32,868 bases of DNA, taken from NCBI GenBank assembly GCA_903935585.1, contig CAIZSE010000032.1, positions 1-32,868 on the forward strand. The letters are read 5' to 3'. Shown here piece by piece: positions 22,246-29,667 of the stretch. A program made the translations under genes and the position numbers. Source of the stretch: an uncultured Burkholderiales bacterium (lineage in GTDB: Bacteria > Pseudomonadota > Gammaproteobacteria > Burkholderiales > Burkholderiaceae_C). Every line of letters begins with the position of its first letter. Within the stretch, counting starts at the first letter, position 1. The notes below the pieces were generated by a model, which was not told the origin of the DNA, did not search any database, and saw only the letters and a list, made by a program, of their open reading frames with translations.

Positions 22246-23218
22246 GGTCCAGTGTCCACACACCATGGGGCGATTTGCCCACCCGGACCTGTCGCACCAC
22301 TTTGCGCGTGGCGATGTCGATCACCGTGAGTCTTCTGGCCCAGCGTGAGGCCACCAGGATGTATTTGCCATCGGCGGTGATGTCCATGCAATCCGGGCCT
22401 GATGGGCCGGGAAACTCGGCCACCACCGTCATGTTGGCGTAATCGATCTGGCTGATCGAGTTGGTCACTCGGTTGCTGACCATCACGTGTCGCTTGTCGC
22501 CCAGTGCCCGAAAAGCGTGCGCGCCCTTGCCTGTGGGAATCATTTTGACCAGCTTGGGCTGGGCACCGCCGATGTCGTACACCTCGACACCGTCACCGCC
22601 GGTCAGACCCACCAGCAAAAACTTGTCGTCAGGCGTGCCAAACACGTCCGCAGGCACCGAACCGACGGGGGTACGTGACTTCAGGGCCTGGGTGCCCAGA
22701 TCGATGGCCACGAGCTCGTTGCTGTCCTGCATCGAAACCCAGGCGGTCTTGCTGTGGCTGTCGATCCACAGGTGGCTCGGGGTTTTGCCGGTCGGAATGC
22801 GCTTGGCAAGCGTGGCGTTTTGTCCGTCCCAGCGGTAAATGTCCACGTGGTTCAGCCGGTTCGCAGCGATCACCAGCCATTTCATGTCGGGCGAAAACCG
22901 GAGGTGATACGGGTCAAGAATGCCCGTCACCGTGCGCTGGACCTGGGCGGTTCGAGGGTCAATGAAAGTCAGTGAATCACCCATGGCATTGGCCACGATG
23001 ACCGACTTTTCGTCCGGCGTGAGGTACAAATGGTGGGGTTCCTTGCCCGTCGGGATCCGCTTTTTTTCTGTCCAGGTGACAGGATCAATCACACTGACAT
23101 TGCCATCCAGGGAATTGAGGACAAAAACAGGGTTCTGCAGTTGGGCATGGACCCCGAAGCCATGGAGACCGCAAACAGCCAAAATTAAAAATCGAATCAC
23201 AGAACGCAGATAAATCAC
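22229..23218 (-). CDS. YncE-like beta-propeller protein, exported
   Basis: About 329 aa. Repeated propeller blades are visible, each with a VSVIDPVT / LTFIDPRT / LVAIDLGT / LTVIDIAT type strand and a PTGKxPHH- or PTGKTPSH-like turn, around seven repeats, as in YncE and related 40-residue YVTN repeat proteins. An N-terminal signal peptide (VIRFLILAVCGLHGFGVHAQ) sends it to the periplasm. I chose a GTG at 23218; the frame is open to 23302, but that would overlap the divergent hydrolase gene. Such proteins bind partners or DNA; the function is unknown. Co-directional and overlapping with the deacetylase gene. Confidence 0.8.
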   Translation of the reverse strand: MIYLRSVIRFLILAVCGLHGFGVHAQLQNPVFVLNSLDGNVSVIDPVTWTEKKRIPTGKEPHHLYLTPDEKSVIVANAMGDSLTFIDPRTAQVQRTVTGILDPYHLRFSPDMKWLVIAANRLNHVDIYRWDGQNATLAKRIPTGKTPSHLWIDSHSKTAWVSMQDSNELVAIDLGTQALKSRTPVGSVPADVFGTPDDKFLLVGLTGGDGVEVYDIGGAQPKLVKMIPTGKGAHAFRALGDKRHVMVSNRVTNSISQIDYANMTVVAEFPGPSGPDCMDITADGKYILVASRWARRLTVIDIATRKVVRQVRVGKSPHGVWTLDHAPRQ

Positions 23219-23273
23219 AAAAACGCTTTCAAAATCACTTTCAAGTGTAATCGCCTCCCCATCAGGAAATCGG

Positions 23274-24098
23274 ATGTCTCCCTCACACATGACAAAAATC
23301 AAGCTTCAGTCTTCGGCGCTGGAAGTCTTGCAGTGGCCACGACCGCCTCAAGCCAAGTCCGAGCACACGCTGGTTTTTCTGCACGAGGGTTTGGGCAGCG
23401 TCGCCATGTGGCGCGAATGGCCTGCGCAACTGTGCGAGCGATTGGGTTGTGCGGGGCTGGTCTATTCCAGGCAAGGTTATGGCCAATCTGACCCGGTGCA
23501 AGATGTGCGGGGCCCTTCCGGGGAAACGGCTGGCCAACGCCATGGCCGCTTGTTGCCCGATTACATGCACCGTGAAGCCCTTGAAGTCTTGCCTGCGCTG
23601 CTGCAGGCTCTGGGCATAGCGCGGCCCGTGCTGATCGGTCACTCGGACGGCGGCACCATTGCGCTGATCCACGCCAGCCGGTTTGACGTGGCCGGGTGCG
23701 TGGTCATGGCGCCGCATGTGATGGTCGAAGACATCTCGGTGCAGGCGATTGCTGCTGCCAAAGACGCTTATGAAAACGGCCCCCTGCGCCAGCGCCTGGC
23801 CCCCTACCACGCCGATGTGGACTGCGCGTTCTGGCAATGGAACGACGCATGGCTCAGCCCAGACTTTCGCGCTTTTGACATCCGCCCGGCGTTGACCAGC
23901 ATCCAGGCGCCGCTGCTCGCCATCCAGGGCGAAGGCGACCTTTACGGCACCATGGCCCAGATTGACGACATTGCAGCGCGCGTGCCACAAGCGCAGTTGC
24001 TGAAACTGCCCCAATGCGGCCACTCGCCGCATCGGGATCAGGCCGAGGTGGTCACGCAAGCCATTGAGGCCTTCGTGCAGGGCCTTCCAAAGCTTTAG
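23274..24098 (+). CDS. Alpha/beta hydrolase
   Basis: 274 aa, alpha/beta-hydrolase fold. Oxyanion region VFLHEGLGSVAMWREWP (35–51), nucleophile elbow LIGHSDGGTIAL with the catalytic Ser (about 122), an acid near QGEGDLYG and the catalytic His in LPQCGHSPHRDQ (about 249). Substrate is not determined by sequence. ATGs at 23274 and 23289 are both possible; neither has a strong Shine-Dalgarno. Divergent from the propeller gene and convergent with rsuA. Confidence 0.87.
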   Translation: MSPSHMTKIKLQSSALEVLQWPRPPQAKSEHTLVFLHEGLGSVAMWREWPAQLCERLGCAGLVYSRQGYGQSDPVQDVRGPSGETAGQRHGRLLPDYMHREALEVLPALLQALGIARPVLIGHSDGGTIALIHASRFDVAGCVVMAPHVMVEDISVQAIAAAKDAYENGPLRQRLAPYHADVDCAFWQWNDAWLSPDFRAFDIRPALTSIQAPLLAIQGEGDLYGTMAQIDDIAARVPQAQLLKLPQCGHSPHRDQAEVVTQAIEAFVQGLPKL

Positions 24099-24135
24099 CC
24101 CAGCCCATTGGCGCCAAGCGCCAAGCCCCAAGCCA

Positions 24136-24155
24136 AAGCCCTGCTTTCAGGGCTT
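24136..24155. terminator. Bidirectional hairpin between hydrolase and rsuA
   Basis: AAGCCCTG-CTTT-CAGGGCTT forms a perfect 8-bp stem between the convergent genes and includes the rsuA stop codon. The T-run is short (TTTGG on the minus strand), so it is a plausible but not strong terminator. Confidence 0.45.
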
Positions 24156-24893
24156 GAGCAAAGCCAGGTCGACATCGGTCAGCCAGCGCCACTGGCCCGG
24201 CGCCAGATCGGCAGGAATCGTCATGCCGCCAATTTGCGAGCGATGCAGTCCTTCCACCCGGTTGCCCACAGCCGCCAGCATGCGCTTGACCTGGTGGTAT
24301 TTGCCTTCGGTCAGCGTCAGCTTCAGGTGCAACTCGCCAACCGCCTCGCAAGCGGCGGCCTTCACGGGCTTGGGGTCATCGTCCAGCACCACACCCGCCA
24401 GGAGTTTGTCCACCATCTCGGCGGTGATGGGGTGCTTGGTGGTGACCTCGTACACCTTGGGCACATGGTGCTTGGGTGAACTCATCTTGTGGATGAACTG
24501 CCCATCGTCGGTCAGCAACAGCAAACCGGTGGTGTCCTGATCGAGCCGCCCCACCGCCTGCACCCCCTGCACGGCGGCTTTTTGTGGGCGCTGGCGCAAG
24601 GGCGCTGGCAACAAAGAGTAAATGCTGGGCCAGGTCGAGGGTTTTTGCGAACACTCGGTGCCAGCCGGTTTGTTGAGCAGCACATAGGCATGCTCTTGAA
24701 AGGGCCAGTCGGTGCCTTGCACATCGAAATGCAGGCCCTCGGGTTCAAAAACTTCGCCGGAGTCGGTCACGGTCTCGCCGTTGACCTTCACATAAGCTTG
24801 CTGGATCAGTCCGGCGCAAACGCGGCGGGTGCCAAAACCCTGGCTGAACAAGATGTCTTCCAGGCGCATGGGTTTGAGAGATTTGGCTTTCAT
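24147..24893 (-). CDS. rsuA: 16S rRNA pseudouridine(516) synthase RsuA
   Basis: 248 aa. An N-terminal S4 RNA-binding domain (RLEDILFSQGFGTRRVCAGLI, KVNGETVTDSG) is followed by the catalytic domain with [18 protein letters not shown] and SSPKHHVPKVYEV, the latter resembling the SPRHH…KTY region of E. coli RsuA. EGKYHQVKRMLAAVGNRVEGLHRSQIGG completes the family pattern. It should convert U516 of 16S rRNA to pseudouridine. The ATG at 24893 is chosen because the S4 domain begins just after it; the open frame continues to 24989. Confidence 0.82.
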   Translation of the reverse strand: MKAKSLKPMRLEDILFSQGFGTRRVCAGLIQQAYVKVNGETVTDSGEVFEPEGLHFDVQGTDWPFQEHAYVLLNKPAGTECSQKPSTWPSIYSLLPAPLRQRPQKAAVQGVQAVGRLDQDTTGLLLLTDDGQFIHKMSSPKHHVPKVYEVTTKHPITAEMVDKLLAGVVLDDDPKPVKAAACEAVGELHLKLTLTEGKYHQVKRMLAAVGNRVEGLHRSQIGGMTIPADLAPGQWRWLTDVDLALLKP

Positions 24894-24957
24894 GGGGCAT
24901 GATTGTCGCTTCGAATTCAAGCGAAACCCATCCGGACTTTGCAGGAGACACTTGGCC

Positions 24958-25239
24958 ATGAGCACAGCCCTTGACACCCTCACCCGCATGACCGACTCAT
25001 TGACGGCCTGTAACCGGGGTGCGCTGCCTCAAAGCGAGATGATCCGCCAATGGCGCAAAGACGCGGCCAGTCTGCCTTTGCCGGACAAATTCGGCACCGT
25101 GCTGGGCAACTTGCTGGACCGCATTGAGGCCAGCGCCCTGTTCAGCGAAGAAAGCTGCTCCTTCAGTCAGAAAGACCTGTTTGCCAACCTGCAGTTGTGG
25201 GCCGACAAGGCCAGGGCACAGTGCCTGAAAGCCGAATGA
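24958..25239 (+). CDS. Small hypothetical cytoplasmic protein
   Basis: 93 aa, mostly alpha-helical by composition, with no membrane segment or known motif: MSTALDTLTRMTDSL at the start, LPDKFGTVLGNLLDRIEASALF in the middle, and a Gln/Lys-rich end (DLFANLQLWADKARAQCLKAE). Preceded by AGGAGA about 9 bp before the ATG at 24958, so the start is well supported. Divergent from rsuA with a 64-bp gap. Conserved small helical proteins like this occur in Burkholderiales, but I cannot assign a function. Confidence 0.7.
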   Translation: MSTALDTLTRMTDSLTACNRGALPQSEMIRQWRKDAASLPLPDKFGTVLGNLLDRIEASALFSEESCSFSQKDLFANLQLWADKARAQCLKAE

Positions 25240-25268
25240 GCATCTGTCATCTGTCAGCAGCCCCAACG

Positions 25269-25294
25269 ACAACCGGCCCCATGGGGCCCGTTGT
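25269..25294. terminator. Hairpin between convergent genes
   Basis: ACAAC-C-GGCCCC-AT-GGGGCC-C-GTTGT forms an 11-bp stem with one internal mismatch between the small hypothetical gene and ettA. There is no clear T-run, so termination is only suggested. Confidence 0.35.
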
Positions 25295-25312
25295 ATGGCG
25301 CAAAGCAGATGA

Positions 25313-26974
25313 TTACTTCAAAGCCTTGAAACGCACGCGCTTGGGCTTGGCGCCCTCTTCACCCAGACGGCGCTTCTTGTCGGCCTCGTATTCCTGGTAG
25401 TTGCCATCAAAGAACACCCACTGGCTATCGCCCTCAGCGGCCAGGATGTGGGTGGCAATGCGGTCCAGGAACCAGCGGTCGTGGCTGATGACCATGATGG
25501 AGCCGGCAAACTCCAGCAGCGCGTCTTCCAGAGCGCGCAGGGTTTCCACGTCCAGGTCGTTCGAGGGCTCGTCCAGCAGCAAGACGTTGCCACCTTCGAT
25601 CAGGGTCTTGGCCAAGTGCAAACGGCCGCGCTCACCGCCCGACAGCATGCCGACCTTCTTTTGCTGGTCACCACCGTTGAAGTTGAATCGGCCGCAATAA
25701 GCCCGACTGGCCATCTGGAACTTGCCGACGTTGATGATGTCCAGACCGCCCGAGACGTCTTCCCAAACGGTTTTGTTGTTGTCCAGGTCGTCGCGGTTCT
25801 GGTCCACAAAGGCCATGCGCACGGTCTGCCCGATGGTGACTTCACCGCTGTCCGCTTGCTCTTTGCCGGCGATCAGCTTGAACAGCGTTGATTTACCGGC
25901 ACCGTTGGGGCCAATGATGCCGACGATGGCACCCGCAGGCACCTTGAAGCTCAGGTTGTCGATCAGCAAACGGTCGCCAAAGGACTTGCTGACATTCTTG
26001 AACTCGAAGACCTCATTGCCCAAGCGCTCGGCCACAGGGATGAAAATCTCCTGGGTTTCGTTGCGTTTTTGGTAGTCGTAGTCGGACAGCTCTTCAAAGC
26101 GGGCCAAACGGGCCTTGCTCTTGGCTTGGCGACCCTTCGGGTTGGAACGCGCCCACTCCAGCTCTTTCTTCATGGCCTTGGAGCGGGCATCTTCGGTGCG
26201 CTGCTCAGTGGCCAAACGGGCGTCTTTTTGCTCCAGCCAGGAGGAGTAATTGCCCTTGTAGGGAATGCCGGAGCCCCGGTCGAGTTCCAAAATCCATTCG
26301 GCGGCGTTGTCCAAAAAGTAGCGATCGTGGGTGATGGCCACCACGGTGCCCGAAAAACGCTGCAAGAAAAGCTCCAGCCAATCCACGCTTTCAGCGTCCA
26401 AGTGGTTGGTCGGCTCGTCGAGCAAGAGCATGTCAGGGCGCGACAGCAGCAAACGGCACAAGGCCACGCGGCGCTTCTCACCGCCCGACAGCTTGCCAAT
26501 CACAGCATCCCATGGGGGCAGGCGCAGCGCATCAGCAGCGATTTCAAGTTGGTGCTCGGAGGCATCGCCTGCGGTCGAGATGATGGCTTCGAGCGTGGCC
26601 TGCTCGGCCGCCAGGGCGTCAAAGTCGGCATCTTCTTCGGCGTAGGCGGCGTAAACCTCTTCCAGCCGGGCCTGCGCGGCCTTGACTTCGCCCATGCCAC
26701 TTTCAACTGCTTCGCGCACGGTCTGCTCGGCGTCCATGATGGGCTCTTGAGGCAAATAACCGATTTTCAGGCCCGCCATGGGGATGGCTTCGCCTTCGAT
26801 CTCTTTGTCGATGCCGGCCATGATCTTGAGCAAGGTGGACTTGCCCGAGCCGTTGGTGCCCAGCACACCGATCTTGGCGCCCGGAAAGAATGACAGCGAA
26901 ATGTCTTTGAGAATGTGCCGTTTGGGCGGCACGATCTTGCCAACCCGGTTCATCGAAAATACGTATTGAGCCAT
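25313..26974 (-). CDS. ettA: Energy-dependent translational throttle protein EttA (ABC-F)
   Basis: 553-aa soluble ABC-F ATPase that binds the ribosome E site and links translation to ATP/ADP levels. Starts AQYVFSMNRVGKIVPPKRHIL, as in EttA. Two ATPase domains: Walker A GTNGSGKST and signature LSGGEKRR in the first, GPNGAGKST and LSGGERGRLHLAKTL in the second, with DEPTNHLDAESVDWLE and DEPSNDLDVETLRALE Walker B segments. The inter-domain linker (ELEWARSNPKGRQAKSKARL) is the ribosome-contact region. Length matches E. coli EttA (555 aa). No transmembrane segment. Confidence 0.96.
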   Translation of the reverse strand: MAQYVFSMNRVGKIVPPKRHILKDISLSFFPGAKIGVLGTNGSGKSTLLKIMAGIDKEIEGEAIPMAGLKIGYLPQEPIMDAEQTVREAVESGMGEVKAAQARLEEVYAAYAEEDADFDALAAEQATLEAIISTAGDASEHQLEIAADALRLPPWDAVIGKLSGGEKRRVALCRLLLSRPDMLLLDEPTNHLDAESVDWLELFLQRFSGTVVAITHDRYFLDNAAEWILELDRGSGIPYKGNYSSWLEQKDARLATEQRTEDARSKAMKKELEWARSNPKGRQAKSKARLARFEELSDYDYQKRNETQEIFIPVAERLGNEVFEFKNVSKSFGDRLLIDNLSFKVPAGAIVGIIGPNGAGKSTLFKLIAGKEQADSGEVTIGQTVRMAFVDQNRDDLDNNKTVWEDVSGGLDIINVGKFQMASRAYCGRFNFNGGDQQKKVGMLSGGERGRLHLAKTLIEGGNVLLLDEPSNDLDVETLRALEDALLEFAGSIMVISHDRWFLDRIATHILAAEGDSQWVFFDGNYQEYEADKKRRLGEEGAKPKRVRFKALK

Positions 26975-27111
26975 GTGTAAACCTGAATAAAAATGCGCTA
27001 AGACCAGTCACCCCAAGGGAGCCAGCTCTGCACCTTGAGCCTGCATATGAGGGCAGGCACGGTGTGTGCAACCCGGCATTATCCCAGCTTGCCGAAGTTT
27101 TAAGCGAAAAA

Positions 27112-28206
27112 TCAGAGTGTGCGTTCGGACAACTGGCCCGAACGGCTGGAAAACTGGACCCGGCTGTTCATGGCCTCCAGCTGAACCCGTGCGCTGCGCT
27201 GGCCATACACCTCGGCCCTGAGCCAAGCGCACTCGGCGTCCAGGCCCTCGTCCGAGGGCAGGCTGCACCACCAGACCCGCCCTTCGCCGTCCCAGCGGTA
27301 ACCGCGCGCCTTGAGCTTGTCTTTGGCTTCAAAGGGTGCACCCGTGGCCCTCAGTTTGTAGCGTGTCTGGCCGACCCCGGCCAGCAGGCGCGACAAACCC
27401 GTTTGACCATCGGCCAAGGGCAACGCCAACACCTGCAGCAAGGCATGGCAGTCGACTTGCGCCCGGTGCGCGTCGTAAAACCAGCCCCGCTCAGAGGCCA
27501 AAAACTCGAGCTTGGCCGAGCCACTGCCTTCTTTTTTCCAGTCGATGCCCATGAACGAGCAGGCCCAGGCCTTGCCCGCAAACACCGCAAAGCGTGCTTC
27601 CACAAAAGGCCTGTCAAAGCCGGCGTTGTGCGCCACGATCAGGTCGGCTTGTTCGACCAGCGCGATGACAGCGGCGTCATCGATGCGCTGACCCTGCACC
27701 ATGCTGTCGTCAATGCCCGTGATTTCGGTGATCTGCGCCGGAATGGGTTTGCCGGGGTATTCAAATGACTCATAAATGGTCACCGGACCGACCGGCAAGC
27801 CGGTGGCGCTGTCCACCAACACCGACAACATGGCCAGTTCGATGATCTTTTCGTTCTTGCTGTCCAACCCGGTGGTTTCGGTGTCCAACACGATCACGCG
27901 CTGCGTGGCCTGCGCCGTCAACGGCCCGTAATCACTGTGCGGCACCAATCGGCGCAACACCCGAAAGTCGGGGTGCTGGGCCAGGGCTTGGGCCATGGCT
28001 TCGTGTTCTGCGGCTGGCGAGCCAGGCTGTGGGGCTGGCGAAGGCGAGGACTCCGGCGACGTCGACGTCGACGGCGACATTGCTGGCGACATTGACGCCG
28101 ACGTTACCGGCGCAAGTGCCTTGGCCTTGGCTTTGGCTGGCTGAGCAGACTGGCCCTCGCGCCCAGCCTCAAAGTCCAAAAAACTCAATTGGTCTGTTTT
28201 GTTCAT
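27112..28206 (-). CDS. DnaQ-like 3'-5' exonuclease
   Basis: 364 aa. After a low-complexity N-terminal region (about 35–75, Ser/Pro/Thr repeats) comes a DEDDh exonuclease domain: RVIVLDTETTGLD (motif I, about 103–115), IVAHNAGFDRPFVE (motif II) and DAHRAQVDCHALLQVL (motif III with His and Asp). The C-terminal ~90 residues (after GQTRYKLRATGAPFEAKDKLKARGYRWDGEGRVWWCSL) form an additional domain with a YRWDG…WW pattern of the kind found appended to some 3'-5' exonucleases of this group. Probably trims DNA or RNA 3' ends; the substrate is unknown. It is upstream of ettA on the same strand with a 137-bp gap. Confidence 0.85.
   Translation of the reverse strand: MNKTDQLSFLDFEAGREGQSAQPAKAKAKALAPVTSASMSPAMSPSTSTSPESSPSPAPQPGSPAAEHEAMAQALAQHPDFRVLRRLVPHSDYGPLTAQATQRVIVLDTETTGLDSKNEKIIELAMLSVLVDSATGLPVGPVTIYESFEYPGKPIPAQITEITGIDDSMVQGQRIDDAAVIALVEQADLIVAHNAGFDRPFVEARFAVFAGKAWACSFMGIDWKKEGSGSAKLEFLASERGWFYDAHRAQVDCHALLQVLALPLADGQTGLSRLLAGVGQTRYKLRATGAPFEAKDKLKARGYRWDGEGRVWWCSLPSDEGLDAECAWLRAEVYGQRSARVQLEAMNSRVQFSSRSGQLSERTL
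28054..28104. repeat. Low-complexity GTCGAC/GGCGACATT repeat in the exonuclease gene
   Basis: Short imperfect repeats (GGCGAC, GTCGAC twice, GGCGACATT twice) encode the Ser/Pro/Thr-rich linker near residues 40–55 of the exonuclease. Likely slippage-prone within an unstructured linker. Confidence 0.5.
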
Positions 28207-28213
28207 AGGTCGA

Positions 28214-28235
28214 GATTAAACCGCGTCTTCGCGGT
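28214..28235 (-). terminator. Possible terminator of the Bug receptor gene
   Basis: ACCGCG-TCTT-CGCGGT is a perfect 6-bp stem between the exonuclease start and the end of the leftward receptor gene. On the minus strand it is followed by TTTAATC, a short T-run. Confidence 0.45.
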
Positions 28236-28294
28236 CTGTGAGGTCCTTCGGCCAAGGTCAAAAGAGAAAGCGGCAGATCCCTTGACCAGCAGGC

Positions 28295-29293
28295 TCAGTC
28301 CAGCTTGATCCCCAGATCCACCGCCAGCTTGATCCAGACGGGCACTTCAGACTCCCAGTCCTTTCGCGTGGCAGCCAGGTTTTTGGGTTTGTTGGGGATG
28401 GCAAAGGTTTCGCGCAGCTTGGCGGCCTTGTCGGTGTTGGACCAGGCCACGGCTTCGTCGGCCAGCAGTTTCAGCACAGCCTCGGGCGTGGCAGCGGGCG
28501 CCATCAATGGCAGGCCACCTTCGAGGGTGACCAGTTTGGCCTTGTCGCCTTGCTCCATGAGAGTGGGCACGTTGGGCAACTTGGGCGAGCGGTAGCTGCC
28601 GGTCACGCCAATGGGCCGCACACCGCGTGAGGCCACCGCATTGAATGCCAGGAAACTGCCCACCGCGATTTGCGACTGGCCCGAGGCCACATCGAGCCAC
28701 ATGGGGGCTTCGCCCCGGTAGTGCACCGACTGGATTTGGGTGCCATGGACGCGGTTGGTCTGGTCGGCCACCATGTGCGGGTAAGAGCCTGGCGCATAAG
28801 TGCCCATGGAGGCGGGGTTCTTTTTGGCCCACGCCACAAATTCGGCCATGTTGGTAGCCGGAATTTTCTCGTTGATGCCCACCACCAGCGGCCCCGAAGG
28901 GAACACGGTAACGGGCGTCAGATCCTTGTCGAGGTTGTAAGGCAGCTTGGAATACAGAATGCGGTTTTGCCAGAAGGTGCCCGAGGTGCTCATGACCAGC
29001 GTGTAGCCGTCTGCGGGCGATTTGGCGGCCGCATCGATGCCGATGATGGCCCCTGCCCCGGGCTTGTTCTCGATCACCACGGGCACGCCCAGTTTGCCGG
29101 ACAAGTGTTCGCCATAACTGCGGGCCAAGGCGTCGGTCAGGCCACCGGGCGGAAAGGCCACGATGATTCTGATGGGTTTGGCAGGCCATTTTGTCTGGGC
29201 CCAGGCCTGGCTCACGGCGCTGCTGGCAGCCACAGTGGCGGCAGCCCAAGCGGTGGTTTGTAAAAATGAACGGCGATCTGGACGGTGGGACAT
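28295..29293 (-). CDS. Tripartite tricarboxylate transporter substrate-binding protein (TctC/Bug family)
   Basis: 332-aa periplasmic solute receptor. Twin-arginine-like signal (DRRSFLQTTAWAAATVAASSAVSQAWAQ) and a mature part starting KWPAKPIRIIVAFPPGGLTD, with VIENKPGAGAIIGIDAAAKSPADGYTLVMSTSG, the hallmark start of Bug proteins. YRGEAPMWLDVASGQ and FLAFNAVASRGVRPIGVTG follow as in the family. Bug receptors bind small carboxylates or similar compounds; many are encoded without membrane partners, as here, where no TctA/TctB gene is adjacent. The ligand is not predictable. Confidence 0.93.
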   Translation of the reverse strand: MSHRPDRRSFLQTTAWAAATVAASSAVSQAWAQTKWPAKPIRIIVAFPPGGLTDALARSYGEHLSGKLGVPVVIENKPGAGAIIGIDAAAKSPADGYTLVMSTSGTFWQNRILYSKLPYNLDKDLTPVTVFPSGPLVVGINEKIPATNMAEFVAWAKKNPASMGTYAPGSYPHMVADQTNRVHGTQIQSVHYRGEAPMWLDVASGQSQIAVGSFLAFNAVASRGVRPIGVTGSYRSPKLPNVPTLMEQGDKAKLVTLEGGLPLMAPAATPEAVLKLLADEAVAWSNTDKAAKLRETFAIPNKPKNLAATRKDWESEVPVWIKLAVDLGIKLD

Positions 29294-29667
29294 GTTGAAA
29301 GCTCAATGAAGAAGTGACGCCCAGTCTACAAGGCGCATGCACGGGTTTGAATTAGGGTTTGAACCCCTCCCAAGAATTGGCAGGCTGGTGGCTTGAACCC
29401 GATGCATCTGAAAGCCATGTGTGGGCACTTAAAACACGGACTGGTTGACCCTTTCGCACTGAATCGAGACTTGTGAGACAATTCAGCGCGTTGCAGCCTC
29501 CAGTTGCCGCAACATCAGCACTCCTGCTGGGGCCTGACCCAGGCAATGCTCAAAACAAGCGCCTGCGGTTTCCATGCCCACCCTGTAAGACATATCGGCC
29601 AATACTGGTAACTGCCACCCGCAGTTGAATGAGCCGATGCCTGCGCCGGACTTGGCGCTCTGTAAAA
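29294..29667 (+). other. Gene-free 374 bp: probable rhlE 5' leader and promoter region
   Basis: No open frame or tRNA is visible. Near its left end GGGTTTGAA is repeated at 29343–29351 and 29355–29363. In the right half three small hairpins follow each other: GTTGC…GCAAC (29490–29513), CAGCA-CTCC-TGCTG (29516–29529) and GCCTG-ACC-CAGGC (29532–29544). Together with the long distance to the rhlE ATG they suggest a structured leader. I could not find a convincing -35/-10 pair. Confidence 0.4.

Noticed and set aside
27078..27083. GATAAT on the minus strand as the -10 of an ettA promoter
   Set aside because: No acceptable -35 lies at the right distance, so the support is too weak to annotate.
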